64,000 nucleotides of DNA from Cavia porcellus (Eukaryota > Chordata > Mammalia > Rodentia > Caviidae), in the NCBI RefSeq assembly GCF_034190915.1, contig NW_026947484.1, positions 206,100,657 to 206,164,656 of the forward strand, written 5' to 3'. The notes below the pieces were generated by a model. It had not been told where the DNA came from and searched no databases. It saw only the letters and a program-made list of their open reading frames with translations. Shown in pieces: positions 34,191 through 46,429 of the stretch. A program made the position numbers and the translations under genes. Every line of letters begins with the position of its first letter. Within the stretch, counting starts at the first letter, position 1.

Positions 34191-35649
34191 ATGTTGTGTG
34201 CACAAAAGAGCATACTCAGACATAAGGCTGTTCCACATATTCCTCTGCCGTTGCTTTCTTTGTGGTCATTTTTCTTCCTCTTGATGTAGCCTAAGAATTG
34301 GTTAAAAGGTGTTTCTGGCTGAGATCTCTCTGATGAGTACTCCACATGTGCAGAGCTTTAGCCAAGGGTATGTTTCTACCAACAACTGCAACATTATCCA
34401 GTTAAACCATTGACCTCTCTGTTTGCCTGTCAGTGGCCTTCCACTGCCGCTGCCACTGTCACTGGATGTTGGTATCATTCAGAATTCTTCTTTGATAATA
34501 ATTACTCACAGACTGCCCCAACTTGGCAAAATCTGTCTGGTGACTGAATTATCATGGGGATGGGAGAAGGCTTAGGTCGGAACACCACAGTCTCCCAATG
34601 TTCTTATCTAGAGCTTAGGGTTCTCCAACTATAAACACTTCTCATATCATTGTATACCTTTGGCTGCTTTCTGGAGCCCTTAAATGGTTGTTTTTGTCAG
34701 TTTTGTTAAGGTTTACAGATTCCCTTTGGGAATTAATTTGCTGATGCTCTTAATTAGCCAGAGACAAGAGTTATGCTTAAAAAATTGTGGATGTCAATAT
34801 AACTTTAAGAGGAGCAGACAAATTTATCAATAATGCAGATTGTCAGGTTTAGAAAATAAAAATAAAGTCAAATTTCAATGCTAGGCAAATAAAACTTTTT
34901 GATATGTGTATCCTAAATACTATGTGGGAAAACACAACAAATTGTTGTTGCATACTTAAAATTTAAGTTTTCTGAATGTTTTGTATTTTATGTGGCATCC
35001 ATACTTTAGGCATTTCAGAGTTTATCAGAGAGAAAATAATATTTTAACTAAGACTTTACAAATCTGCAGGTGATGATGAAATATAAGTCATTGTTATGCT
35101 TTGGTGATGCCAGGTATGGTCAGACCCAGTGAAGAGAACCATTTAATAGTATATTGATGGTTACTATCTATATAACTTTTGAATTTTTTCTTTTCCAAAA
35201 CGCATAGTATGGGCAATGTGGCAATTATAGATTTAAAGGCACATCATTTTACAAAGAGGCTAAGAATTATATTTAAATTGAGATGAACCGCAAAATTTCT
35301 GTGGAAAGCCCAATTTCTCATGTGAGCATACTGAATTCCTTTCTGAGTTCCTGGAACAGGTGAGTCAGAAATGACTACACTTTCATTTGATGTATTTGCA
35401 TTAACTTTCCACTAATGTGAAGGATTTGGGAAGAAATTCACATGTTTATTGGATGAAAGAATATTTGAAGGAATGAATTTGTTCTTCTTGTGGGATAATT
35501 ACCTGATCTCTAGTGGGTATTTTCTTTCTGTCCCATTAAAAGGTCTTAAATAGGGTCTACTATGTGATAGATGAGTTTGAGAACAACTGGAACCCTCAAA
35601 TTATATTGGAAACATTCTGTATATGAGCATATGTGAGATTTGTTTGGTT
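34191..35649. other. Unassigned sequence
   Basis: No repeat or exon that I can support. Confidence 0.4.
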
Positions 35650-35712
35650 AGAGCAATACTATCTAATATGTTCCCTAGACTATTGAACACTTGGAATGTG
35701 GCTGGCCCTTGT
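35650..35712 (+). mobile_element. MER5-like DNA transposon fragment
   Basis: GAGCAATACTATCTAATATG and TTGAACACTTGGAATGTGGC match the MER5A pattern (CTGTCCAATA, then TTGAGCACTTGAAATGTGGC). This is a nonautonomous hAT-Charlie relic. Confidence 0.7.
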
Positions 35713-35744
35713 CATAATAATAGTGTTAAGAACATTTCTTGTCT

Positions 35745-36135
35745 ACCTATTTGTTCAATAACATACCACATACTATGAAAAACCTATAATATAATAGTGA
35801 ACAAAACAAAATAATTTTGATGTCATAAAATTTATATTATGGCTGATAGTGAGGAACAATGCACAAAATAAATGTGCTTTATGGTATATTAAAAGAGAGG
35901 AGGTGCTATGCAGAAAGATCAGCCAGATAAGGTGGGCAATAGTATAGGGGTGACATTGGGGATATGTCGTCTTAGGGGGCGGGGTTGTTGAAGAGGACAA
36001 CCTCAGCACGACAATGACATATGAGCTAAAGCTGGAATTGGTGAGGGAATGAAGCTTGAGAATGTCAAAGGAAGACAATTCTTGATAGCAGAGAGGAAGC
36101 TGTGAGAGTCTCTGGTAAGAGGCAGCCTGACATGT
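35745..36135 (+). mobile_element. L2 LINE 3' fragment
   Basis: TAGTGAACAAAACAAAATAA, AATTTATATTATGGC, TATTAAAAGAGAGGAGGTGC, CAGATAAGG, ATTGGTGAGGGAATGAAGC and GAGTCTCTGGTAAGAGGC follow the L2 3' end (AGTGAACAAAACAGACAAAA and so on). Old, diverged. Confidence 0.7.
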
Positions 36136-37032
36136 GGGGGTAATGGCAGGATGGCACACCCCTCTGAAAAGTACATGTTAAAATCTTATTTTAACTTTGG
36201 TACTAACTTTGCTTCTTCTGAGCAAATAGGTGTTTTATTGTCTCTGCTAACACACATGTTAAGTTTGCTGAGTCAACATTTCTTTTTGTCATTGGCTCTC
36301 AAGAAGCTTTGAAGCAACTTGGCAGGTTTTTATGAACTGCAGACAATTGCAGACAATATATTTGCATTTTCTCTCTATTTTGCTTTGTCTTCCCACTTTA
36401 GCTTGTATTTCCCTAGAACTTCATGATTTGTCCCCATTTCTGTTTTATGGTAGTATTTTTTGTGTGTGTGGTAATAAGCCATCTCAATTGTCTATTGAAG
36501 GAGGTAGAGAACATTTGGAAGTAAAAGAGACCAAGTCAGTGGTGATGTCTAAAATTTACCATTGTTAAGCCATTCATTTATTCCAAAATTTAGCAAATAT
36601 CAACTATTATTGCTACTCATTTTAGGATGAAAGAAGCTAGTGCACATAAAAACAAATCTACTTTTGGATGTTTGTAACTTAGAGTAAGTGTTTAACTGCT
36701 GACTGAGTCACCCATATAATGTGTGTCTTTATGTTCTAATAGTAATTGTGGTTTTGTTAAAGCTCCTACTCTCGTTGCACATTATGATGAAGTCAGTTCC
36801 TTTTTGACCTTTTGTAGTGGCTGCATATAAAATTTGCATGAGTTGCCTTTAGCCCCAGGATTTAGGGCTGGTTGTCATGTTATATAATCCAATTTTTTTC
36901 CAAATGTCTATATGCCTTTATTGGAGACAGTTGCTACTTCTTATCATATGCTTACACGTGAAAAGAAATTGAATTTTGTGGACTTTCTCTGGTGAGCACA
37001 GCAGATGGCTTGCTAAGGAGTAGGGCATATTT
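36136..37032. other. Unassigned sequence
   Basis: No recognisable repeat or exon. Confidence 0.4.
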
Positions 37033-37037
37033 GTGGC

Positions 37038-37381
37038 TGTCTTAGTCACTTTTTACTCATTACTCAGACAAAATACCTGATGCCCAAATTTGGAAAAGGA
37101 AAGGTTTATTTCTTCCAGTTTTTGGAGGTTTCAGTCCATACTCAGTTCGCTCCAAGACAGGGTGGCATGGCAGGGCCGCAGTTCACGGCAGCTGCAAACA
37201 GCAAGGCAAGAATGGCAAGAGAGTGAGACACACCTTCTTCCTGCCATTACATCACATCCTGACTCCACCTCTAGGTGGGTGTAGCACTGACACCATCAAT
37301 GCAAGCGCTAGACAATGAATCAATCACAAATGCACAATGCAAACACATGAGGCCTGGAGGCCACCAACATAAACCATGACA
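37038..37381 (-). mobile_element. Solo LTR, MaLR/ORR1-like, antisense, with target duplication
   Basis: A 344-bp unit starting TGTCTTAGTC and ending CCATGACA, flanked by GTGGC on both sides (37033-37037 and 37382-37386). It contains CAAAATACCTGATGCC, AGGTTTATTTCTTCCAG and TTTCAGTCCATACTCAG, the antisense MaLR pattern. It is relatively CpG-containing and complete, so younger than the MLT1 copies. Confidence 0.92.
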
Positions 37382-37386
37382 GTGGC

Positions 37387-39198
37387 TGTGGTTGGATATT
37401 TTCTGTGTGGATATTCTGCATCTCTTGGAGATTAGTTTGTTTCTTTTATTATTGTCATCCATGAATTTTATTCCCTTCCTCAGTGACTTTGACATATTCT
37501 TGTGGAAGAAAGGAGAAAAAATAATGACAGTTTTGGGTCTTTTCAGTCTCTGAGGTCATTTGTACCCAAAGAGATAAGAAAGTTTATTAAGTGTGCACCT
37601 GCTGAGGTACTAAAGAGAAGCAGAAAGTGTTTGCCCTTCATCTTTATTCATGAAGCCCTTGAGGGTGACAGGAAAGGAGACTGGCGATTAGGAGACCAGG
37701 CATTTTCTAACAGTCAGATTGTGCAGACACCTTCTGGCTGGCTGGTCCCGGCTGTCTCTGCTCATGCATTCAGGGCCATGCCAAGCTGCCTACCTTGTGT
37801 GCGCTGCATTATTAATGTTTTCAGAATGGTGCTCATTTGTATGCTGTGGGGCAAGCCTGGTTTCCAAGTCTCGCCTCCACTGAACCCTGCCTGCTCACGG
37901 CTGTGACACTGAGGCTTTTGGAGAAATGCAGAATGAGCAAGCCCAGCTGGAAGACAGCAGATTGTGTGGAATGAAGAGACACACCCCTTTAGTCAGTTTT
38001 AAATTAAGAGGCTTTGTTTACATTTTCTTAGCTTCTCTTACTGGGTTAGTCAAATTTTAGATTCCCTCCAAAATTAAACAAGCATCAGGAACAGATGGTG
38101 GGTTTATTTTACTTCATTCAACCTGTTCAAAGGTGTGAACTCAGGAACAGATCACTGTGATGCAAACTTTCATGTTAAATTGTTGAAAGAAAGCTTGATG
38201 TGTGGCTCCTTCAAAGAGAAAATTTTATACATGTGTGAGAAGTTGGCCTGGACTTTAAAAGACTGGTCCCTTGTTCAGAGCAGGCTTCATCATCTTGTCC
38301 CAAGCCAGACTGGTGCCTGTGACTGCTAAATAGGTGGGGAGAAAAATCTGAGTTTTTATTTCTAGCTTGTATTCCATCAGATTTTCACTAGCAATAAAGA
38401 TTTAGTAAACCTAATGTCATGGCTAAAATAAATAATTTGATGGTATCAATGAACCACCTACTAATGATTTCAACTGTATTTCCTTGTTCAAACCAATGTT
38501 TTGTTATCTTTTTGACTTAACCACTGTGTGTCTTTTGCAATTGCTTTACTTCCAAACACATTGCAGACCTTATTTGACTTATTCTCATTTGGGCTTGCAT
38601 TTTGGGGAGGCTGATGTTGGACAAAAACCTAAATAATTTATAGTTTTACTTATGGTTCAAATGCAGATTTGTTCTTTTTTTGTAAATGTAATTGTGTTTC
38701 AAATGTTCTGAAAAACAATTAGACATAACCACATTGAAATATTTTCTTTAGAGATTCTTGTCATCTAAGTGAGCCATTTTATTTGAAAACTAATAGTGGT
38801 TAAAATAGAAGTAATTATTTGTTAATGGGTAATTGGAGTCTTTATTCCCCACTTTCCACCCTTTCCCCGTGATAGCATATCATGTGGTTTTAAATTATCC
38901 AGATAGTCACAGCACTCCACTTAATATTGCATTTGTATAAACAGCATATAACATCAATTTTTTTAGGTAAATAGTAGAATATTCAAAATACTCCCACTTG
39001 CTTTGATCTGTTATTTATGTAAAATGACTGCAGAAGTCAATTTCTAATTAACAGTAGAAAAACAGCCAGATCAATAGAAGCCTAGTTGGTTTGTGTTCAG
39101 TTCAGGTTTTTTCAAACTTTCCCATTTCTGGTTGAATTAGAAGCTGATTTTCTGTAGCTGCTCAACAAGGCTTTATCCGTAAGTTAATTTAATAGGAT
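37387..39198. other. Unassigned sequence with one 134-codon ORF
   Basis: No named transposon. The plus-strand ORF at 37502-37906 has no domain, signal peptide or repeat that I recognise and ends in a Cys- and Pro-rich tail. With no conservation evidence I treat it as chance. Confidence 0.4.
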
Positions 39199-39212
39199 AT
39201 CAGGCAATTCTT

Positions 39213-39318
39213 TTTTTTTTTTTTTGTCTTTTTCCTTTTTATCGGTACCAGGGATCGAACTCATGACTGCCTGCTTGCAAGGCAGGCACTTATGCCGCTG
39301 AGCTAAATCCCCAGCCCC
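39213..39318 (-). mobile_element. ID-type SINE, young copy, 14-bp target duplication
   Basis: The minus strand reads GGGGCTGGGGATTTAGCTCA with an intact-looking A box (TAGCTCAGCGG) and B box (GAGTTCGATCC). It ends CTGGTACCGATAAAAAGG...AAA with a clean A15 tail. Perfect flanking repeats ATCAGGCAATTCTT lie at 39199-39212 and 39319-39332. The unbroken promoter boxes and duplication mark it as the most recent SINE insertion in the window. Confidence 0.96.
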
Positions 39319-39332
39319 ATCAGGCAATTCTT

Positions 39333-39825
39333 ACATGAGATAAATGATTGAGCAGATGACCAGATTGTTCAAAACTTTTCTTTATCTTGTTGCTGTTTAT
39401 TAGTTTCTTTCAAGCATAAAACATGATGGTCAATGTTAAAAAATATGTACTTTAGTAATAATACAGAGAAAATACTGACCTCTTAGGGCATTTACAGAGG
39501 GAAATGTTCTTACTGGTTATTGCCATGGGAAACACAGGCATTTTTAGTACTTTAAAGAATGATTAAATAAAAATATTTAAGACAAATGGCTGGTGAGAGA
39601 TTTTGAAGATGTCTATGGTAAAATACACTTGAACATATTTATTAGAAGAGTAATTTTCACAGGATGATTTCGTGTTATTATTCACAACTAGATACACATG
39701 GCCTTCCCTCAAACCAGTGCTTATTAAGAAGAAAAGAAAGTGAAATTCTCAATTCTTTTCAGAAGGAAAGAAACAAGAGACCCATACACAATTAACTAGT
39801 TTGTACTAACTTTTGGGAAAGACTG
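39333..39825. other. Unassigned sequence
   Basis: AT-rich, no repeat recognised. Confidence 0.4.
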
Positions 39826-40040
39826 TGTTAGCTTTCTGTTGTGATTAACAAATATCTGTGATAAATCAACTTAAAGAAGTAAGAGTTTAGTTTGGTTTAT
39901 AGTTTCAGGGGTTTCTGTCTATGTGTTTTTGGCCCTGTTGCTTTGGGTATGTAACAACAGGGGGTATTATGGTGGTAGCAAGTGGTGGGGGGGAGGCTGC
40001 TTCCTTTATGATGGACAGGAAGAGAAATAGGAAGAGGGAG

Positions 40041-40092
<52 letters not shown>

Positions 40093-40100
40093 AGCCAAGT
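39826..40100 (-). mobile_element. ORR1-like MaLR LTR, antisense, truncated
   Basis: TGTTAGCTTTCTGTTGTG, AATATCTGTGATAAATCAAC, GGTTTATAGTTTCAGGGGTT, GGCCCTGTTGCTTTGGG and GATGGACAGGAAG follow antisense ORR1. The natural AGAGAGA stretch of the family has expanded into the (GA)n at 40045-40090, after which the LTR is lost. Confidence 0.8.
40045..40090. repeat. (GA)n microsatellite
   Basis: 23 AG/GA units at the truncated end of the ORR1-like LTR. Confidence 0.97.
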
Positions 40101-40120
40101 TAAAAGTAGCAGGAGGGATG

Positions 40121-40318
40121 GAGAGTGTTGCAGGCTGAGCAATTCAGGCTGCAGCTTGATAGCCAGAAAACAGCCTGCAACTTCAGTGGAATTAAATGTG
40201 TAGGTTTGATGGAAGCATCCACTATTCCTCTGTAAATCCACAGCTGGCTTTCTGGGATTAATCAACACAAACATGGGCTCTGTCTGCCTACTCCCTCTAC
40301 CAGTTACTGCAGAGACAT
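40121..40318 (+). mobile_element. LTR-like repeat, relative of the LTR at 13352-13693 (copy 2)
   Basis: GAGTGTTGCAGGCTGA, ATAGCCAGAAAAC, CACAGCTGGCTTTCTGGGAT, TTAATCAACA and CTCTGTCTGCCTAC align in order with the minus strand of 13352-13520 (TGTTGCAGGTTGA, CAGCCAGAAATC, CACAGCTGGCTTTCTGGCAT, TTAATAAACA, CTCTATCTGCCCAC). The poly(A)-signal AATAAA of copy 1 is AATCAA here. Confidence 0.65.
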
Positions 40319-42639
40319 GCCCTGAAATGGATATTTTTCCTTTGTTTTATTTTAGTTTTGCTTTGTTGTATTTTTTCTTGATTGTTCTTGTTTTTATATG
40401 AGTGTGGACATTGCTTCTGTTTGTTGTTGTAATTCTGTTCTGGTTTTTATTTCTTCCTTCTTTATTTCACTCCTGCCTTCTTCACTAGTTTACCAAAATT
40501 AACTTAATCTTTCTTTGCCCTCCAGCTTTGCTACTGATCTTGTCCTCTTCTATTTCTTTATATTTCCCTATCCCCTTTTAAATTTCCTTCCTTGAAGGTA
40601 AAATTCAGATTTAGCGTTGTTTTAGAGTTGTTAGGGTTAGTTTTGTTTTTAGCTTTTGATCTTACTTTTGAGTTTCCCTTGTCCTCATTTAGATTTTCCC
40701 AGTGGTGTTTGTTTATTTTGTCAACTGAAACTCCCAGAAAATTCTTTTTGGTTGTTAGCAGGGAGTTGAGCGAGAAGCTAGATCTTCTAATGGGGAACCT
40801 GAAAAAGTTCTAATTATCATAAACACCTAACAATCCTTAGAAAAATTAATAAACTGAACTATTACTTTTGTAAAACCTAAGGTAAATTAAAATAAATTAT
40901 ATATGTTTAAGTATTATTTTTATACAAGTATTAGTTTAAAGTTCACTTATTCTTTTGGAAAATTAAAAACCAAGCACTTTAGTTTTTTAAATGATAATTT
41001 ATTAAAAATTACCTTATTTTTTAAAAAATATTAATTTTATTCTGTATTTGGGAAGGACTTATATGAATATTTGCAAATTGGCTTAGATTTTTCTCTATGG
41101 ATTTTGCTATACATTTCTACTTAAATTATTAGCGAAAGAAGAGAACAGTATATTATACTGAAAAATAATTCTTCACCCTGTTTTAATTTTTTCTATTATT
41201 TATTTTTATTAGTACATGTTTGCATTATTTGCAAATGTACTAATAAATGCATAATAAATTGCATTTATTAGTACATGTTTACATTCTTTTTGTGAAGTTG
41301 GTACATATGGATAGTACATTTTACTTTCTACAAATGGCTCAAGTGCATCCTGTTTTACGGATCAGTACCACTTCATTGTGCACGAGTACCATATTTTCTT
41401 TATTTTGGAAGCAGCCTATGTGTCTTTCACACTGTTTTTATGTACAGGTTGTTTTATTTAACTACTTCAAAGTTATTATTCAACGTTTGAGGAAAATGAA
41501 GGTAAATAGAAATTAAGTAGAGATACTTAGACCTTTTAGAGCAAGTTTAATTTTATCCAAAACAGTGATTTATAATGATAATGATGATGTTACAATTATG
41601 AGCACAAGAGATACATGACTGTTCTCATTGATGATATCTAAGAATAAGGAAAGTGATTCGTTCTCATTCTTGAAGGAGTAGCCATTGGGAAAGCAATGAT
41701 GAGTTAGGCAAGAAAAATACATATTAACTAAGACAAGGAAAATGTGGGCAGGTGTGTTAGCATATGTTAACATAAGAAAGAAATGGCTGTGTATAATTGG
41801 CTCAACCATGAGAGCCCTGGATATCAGTCTGAATTGCATTTTGATTCTCCTAGCCAGCTTACTGAGTGTCTATCACGGGAATTTGTCTTCTCCAGGAGTT
41901 ACTGGGATAAAATAGTGAGGAAAAATGCAAAGTATTCCCCCAATGATACTATATTTCAGCTCAAAAGCGTATATCAGAAGAAAAATTGGAAACTATACAC
42001 ATACTTCCCCTATATGCATAAAAAAATTAAGAACAGAACAGATAAGAGAGCAGGGGGAAAACAAAGCAACCTCTCTGCACCTTTGCTCCTGGGTGACCTC
42101 TTTGTGGTCAGTGCTCTCTGTAGATGGGCTCAGGTAAAGAAAATTGTACTCCTCAGAGCATGCTTCCTTCCAGTGACTGACACTTGAGAACAAGGGCCTG
42201 GCTCCCTGGGTCCAGTTTAGGGCAATTCAAAAGAGGACAACCTTGTCCTGCAGAAACTCTTGGGTAGGTGAAATACTAATTTACTATTCACTCATAATTA
42301 TAACCATTCTCATTTTGATGGTGCTAATCCCACACTCTCTCTGTTAAATATCCAGATTTCAGTTTCTCTCCTGCGTGTTCTGTCTGGGAAATCCAGAACT
42401 TCTTGAGAGCATGGGTGGTGGTGCATTCCTATTCAGCTACTGTACTTCTCCCCAACTTTTTCCACTCTTGAATGCTTCTTGTTTATTTGTCTTCCTTTTA
42501 TATATTTGCTCTTCGTTTTTTCTCATGTTCTTGTTTTTCATTAAAATATATAAAATACAGATGCGGAATAAATTTATTTATTTAATATTATTTATTACTC
42601 TTTACTCTTAAAAGTTGATTGTTTCTTATTACTCGAAAG
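40319..42639. other. Unassigned AT-rich sequence
   Basis: No named repeat. The 134-codon plus-strand ORF at 41783-42187 shows no family resemblance. An inverted-repeat cluster lies at 41206-41283. Confidence 0.4.
41206..41283. repeat. Cluster of three alternating inverted copies
   Basis: TTATTAGTACATGTTTGCA, then ATGTACTAATAAATGC (41235-41250), then GCATTTATTAGTACAT (41261-41276). The last two are exact reverse complements separated by 10 bp. Confidence 0.9.
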
Positions 42640-45600
42640 TGATTTTGATATTCTGAGTTTCTTTTGATTCCATATGAATTTCAGTAGTGCTTTCTCCAAG
42701 CACTATTGAAATTCAGTAGTGTTGAGGAATGCTTTGGCATTTTGATTGAGATAGTGTTAAATATGTATATCAACTTTGACAGTATGACCATTTTCACTAT
42801 ATTGATTTTGCCTATCCAGGAACAGAGGATATCTTCCCATTTTTTTAATTAAAAATAAAACACAGAATGAAATGAAAAACAAATGCAATAAAATAATAAA
42901 GATCAGAAAACATAAACCTTTATCAAATTGTCAACATCATTTTTATGCAGTTTAACATGTTGATTCTTGCATTTCTGTAACAATAAAAAAGATTCATAAT
43001 AGTCTAAACAACTTTGATAAAGGAACATAAGTAGAGCTCCAACCCTCCTCAATCCCATGACTTATCACGAAGTTACACTAATCATGAAAAAAAGGCATTG
43101 TTACTAAGAGAGACAAAGTATCAATACAAAGTCCCAAAACACATAACAGACATTTGATTTCTGGCAAAGATGAAAAAGCAATTAAGTGGAGAAAGGATTA
43201 CAGCCTTAATAAATATACGGGAACAAATGCAAAAAACCCAAACCTTATAGCACATCAAAAATTTCTTATGACATCCAAAAGTCACCTCCAAATGGCTCAC
43301 AGAGGGTTAGTTAAAGTGAAGGCCTGAGCTGTAGCTTTGCTGAAGTCATTCTCTCTGGAACAAAATACATGTTTTTTCTTTATCATGCTAATTAAACAAT
43401 GTGATGATTATGCATGTGTGACATTTATTTCACTAATAAGTATATTTTCAAGGTGCATCCATTTACCTATAAAAATGTCCTGTTATCATTCTTTATGGCT
43501 GAACAGTATCCCATTGTGTAGAGCTAGCACATCATTTTTATCCATTTCTCAGTGGATGGGCATTTAGTTTCTTTCCAAGATCTGGCTATTATAAACTGTA
43601 CTGTTATAAACATGATGTAAAATGTTCTTGACAATTAGCTGCAAACTGTTTACCAACATTTTATTGAGGATTTTTGCATCAATGTTCATTATAAATATTG
43701 GCCTTTAGTTCTTTTGCTTAGTTGGGTCCTTCTCTGGTTTTGGAGTCAGAGTAATGCCTACTTCCAGGAATGCATTTGGGAATATTGCTTCCTTTTCGAT
43801 TTCATTAAAGAGTTGGAGAAGTAGTATTGTTAGGTCGTCACTAAATTTCTTATAGAATTCAACAATGAATCCATCAGGGCTGGGATTTTCTTTTTTTATA
43901 GGTTTTCAATTATATCTTTAATTTCATTTATTGATATTACATTAGTTAGGATTTTTATATCTTGATGATTCAGCTTTGGTAATTCATTTGTATCTAGGAA
44001 TCTGGCCATTTCTTCTGCCTTTTCCATCTGATTAGAATACAAGTTTTCAAAGTATATATACATGATATTTTATTTCTTCAAATCTGTTGTAATAGCAACC
44101 TTTTCATTCTTAATTGCACAGGTTTGAGGCTTTTTTTTTCTTTTTTTGGATAAGGTTAGCCAAAGGTTTTTCAATTTTATTTAATCTTTCAAAGGACCAA
44201 TTCTTCCATTCATTGATTCTTTGCATTGTTTTTTAGTCTCTGGAGTGTTCATTTCTGCTCTGATCTTTATAATTTCTTCCTTATATGAGCTTTTGTTTTA
44301 GCCTGCTCTTCTTTTTCTAGAATTTTAAGGTTCAATTTTAAGCTGTTTATATGTGCTTTCTCTGTTTTCCTTATATGGGTATTTACTACTGTAAATTTCC
44401 CTCTTAAGACTACTTTCACTGTATCTCACAAGTTCCAGTATGCTGTATTGTCATTATCGTTGAACTTTAATAACTGATTTATTTTTTAATTTCATTTGTG
44501 ACCCATTGATTATTCAGTAGGGTGCTTTTTAATTGCCATGTGTTGATGAAATTCTTTTGGTTTCATTTGGCATGGATTTCCACTTTCATTGGCTATGGTC
44601 TGATAGTGTGCATGGGATAATTTCAGTTCCTTTACATTTACTTAAGCATGTTGTATGAGCTAGTATGTGGTATATTTTGGATATTATCCCATGTGAAACT
44701 GAGAAGAATGTGTATTCTGAGGTTGTGAGGTGGAACACTCTATAGACATCTACTAAGTCCATTTGCTCAAATGTTTGATTTAATTCTACTCTTTCATTAC
44801 TGATTTTTGTCTAATTGATTTATATTTTTGTCACAGCTGGGTATTGAAGTCTCTCAACACAACTGTGTTAAGGATTACTTGAGTTTTCATGTCCATTAAT
44901 ATTTGTTTTATATAACTGGGTGCACTAATATTTGTTGCATATATATTTATGATTGCTATCTCTTCCTCTTTGATTATTCTGTTTAGCAAGATGTAGTGAC
45001 CTTCTTTAAGTGTTTCTTAAAGTGTATTTATGGATCATGCTTCTTGATCCATTCTGCCAGTCTGTGTCTTTTGAATGGTGAACTGAGATCATTACATTAA
45101 TAGTTAAAACTGATATGTATTGATTTATCCTTGTCATTTATTTTATGATTGCCCCCCCTTCTTTTTTTTTTCCTTTCCCTTTAATTGTTTGCCTTTCCTG
45201 ATGGATTTCTTCTGTTTCAGTTTGTGGTTTTCTAATCCTTATTATCTTTTTCTAGAATGTCCTTTAAGACATATTGGAGTGCTGGTTTGGTTGTCCTAAA
45301 TGTCCTCAGATGTTCTTAATCATGGAAGTATCTTATTTCTATGTCAGTTTTGAAAGATAGTTTTGCAGGATATATTAATCTGGATTCAAATATTTTTTCT
45401 TTTAGATTTTGAAATACTCCACTCCAAGCTCTCCTTGACTTGAGAGTTTGTGCTGAGAAATTAGATGTAATTCTGATGGTCTTTCCTTTATAAGTGACTT
45501 GATTCTTATCCCTAATAATTTTAAAATTCTATTCTTGTGTTGAATTTCTGGAATCTTAACTATGATATGCTTGGATTTGGAACTTTTTATTATTGCTAAT

Positions 45601-45680
45601 TTGAGTTCTATATCTCTCACTTGTTTATGTGTCAGATTTATTTTCTCTACCAGGAAAATTTTCAGTCTGATGTCTTTTTT
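42640..45680 (-). mobile_element. LINE-1 copy E, antisense, rearranged
   Basis: 42640-42842 is an antisense ORF2 piece (TATGACCATTTTCACTATAT, TTGATTTTGCCTATCCAGG). From 42843 a new antisense L1 begins with a 3'-end segment and runs to the ORF2 C-terminus (about 43620). It then skips to the RT region (about 43650) and continues through RT, endonuclease (about 44500-45250) and ORF1 (about 45330-45680). Both joins are internal rearrangements or separate insertions. All reading frames are broken. Confidence 0.82.
45402..45620 (-). pseudogene. L1 ORF1 C-terminal fragment (copy E)
   Basis: The minus-strand frame contains SKHIIVKIPEIQHKNRILK, matching the conserved ORF1p pattern R-H-I-I-V-x-x-x-x-x-x-x-K-E-x-x-L at the end of the RNA-binding domain. 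It is followed by a degenerate C-terminal domain (LHLISQHKLSSQGELGVEYF). Confidence 0.85.
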
Positions 45681-46325
45681 AATTAAAGAGAAAAAGGGAT
45701 AGAAATAATACAGAATTTCAGAAAAATAAACAGTAAGAAATCACTAGTTGATAAGTTACATATTGCCATCTTAGAAATATTTGTTTAAGTTACAAAATAA
45801 GAGCATACAAAGAGATATTCAAATAATGACACTGCAAACAGTGCAAACAGCTCAATGATCCAACAAAAACTTAGTAATGTGGTTATTAGTCCTACCTACT
45901 TGTTTTTTATCTTAAAGAGGGTAAGATTAAACAGGTCAAAACAGAACAAAACAGTTCATAAGGAAACAATTTAAAGAAACACAGATTTCAAAGTAAGTCC
46001 ACTGGAGATCTTCACTGTCTATCTTACTGTCTCTAGTTTCCTTCCAAATAGTTGTCCCCATGTTCACACACATTGAATACATAATGAATATTATAGGACT
46101 AATCAAATCATTACAGGATGATGAAGGCTTTTTAGATCTTCAAGACTTGATTTTGGGGAAGTCAATAATGACTACCATAGTATCTCTCATTCTCTTCGAA
46201 GTATTTATCTTTATCTTTATCTTTATGTATGCTGAAATTGAACATAAGAGACTAAACTAATGTCACTCTGAACAGTGAATAATAGTATTGCTAGATTTTA
46301 TATCATAATGTTACAGAATTAGTAT
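45681..46325 (-). mobile_element. L1 3'-end fragment (T-rich type), antisense
   Basis: Begins right after a T6 run and matches 58290-58500 closely (AAAGGGATAGAAATAATA, AGAATTTC, AGTAAGAAATCACTAG, TTGATAAGTTACAT). A (TTTATC)n triplet lies at 46200-46227. It marks another L1 insertion next to copy E. Confidence 0.65.
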
Positions 46326-46429
46326 TGGGTTTCTTAGTGTCTCTTCTTCTTCAGAATATCTGTTCATTACATCTTGATTTATATAATCTGTTCCCATAAA
46401 TAGTTTAAAAAATTCTTCCCATGGGCTTT

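Noticed and set aside
37502..37906. 134-codon plus-strand ORF
   Set aside because: No recognisable domain, no CpG or codon signal, and no visible splice or promoter context. It is within chance length for 64 kb read in six frames.
39897..40274. 125-codon minus-strand ORF with a Leu-Ser repeat
   Set aside because: It translates the (GA)n microsatellite and the ORR1-like and LTR-like repeats around it.
41783..42187. 134-codon plus-strand ORF with overlapping ORFs in other frames
   Set aside because: No family resemblance. Several frames are open at once, which points to composition rather than coding selection.
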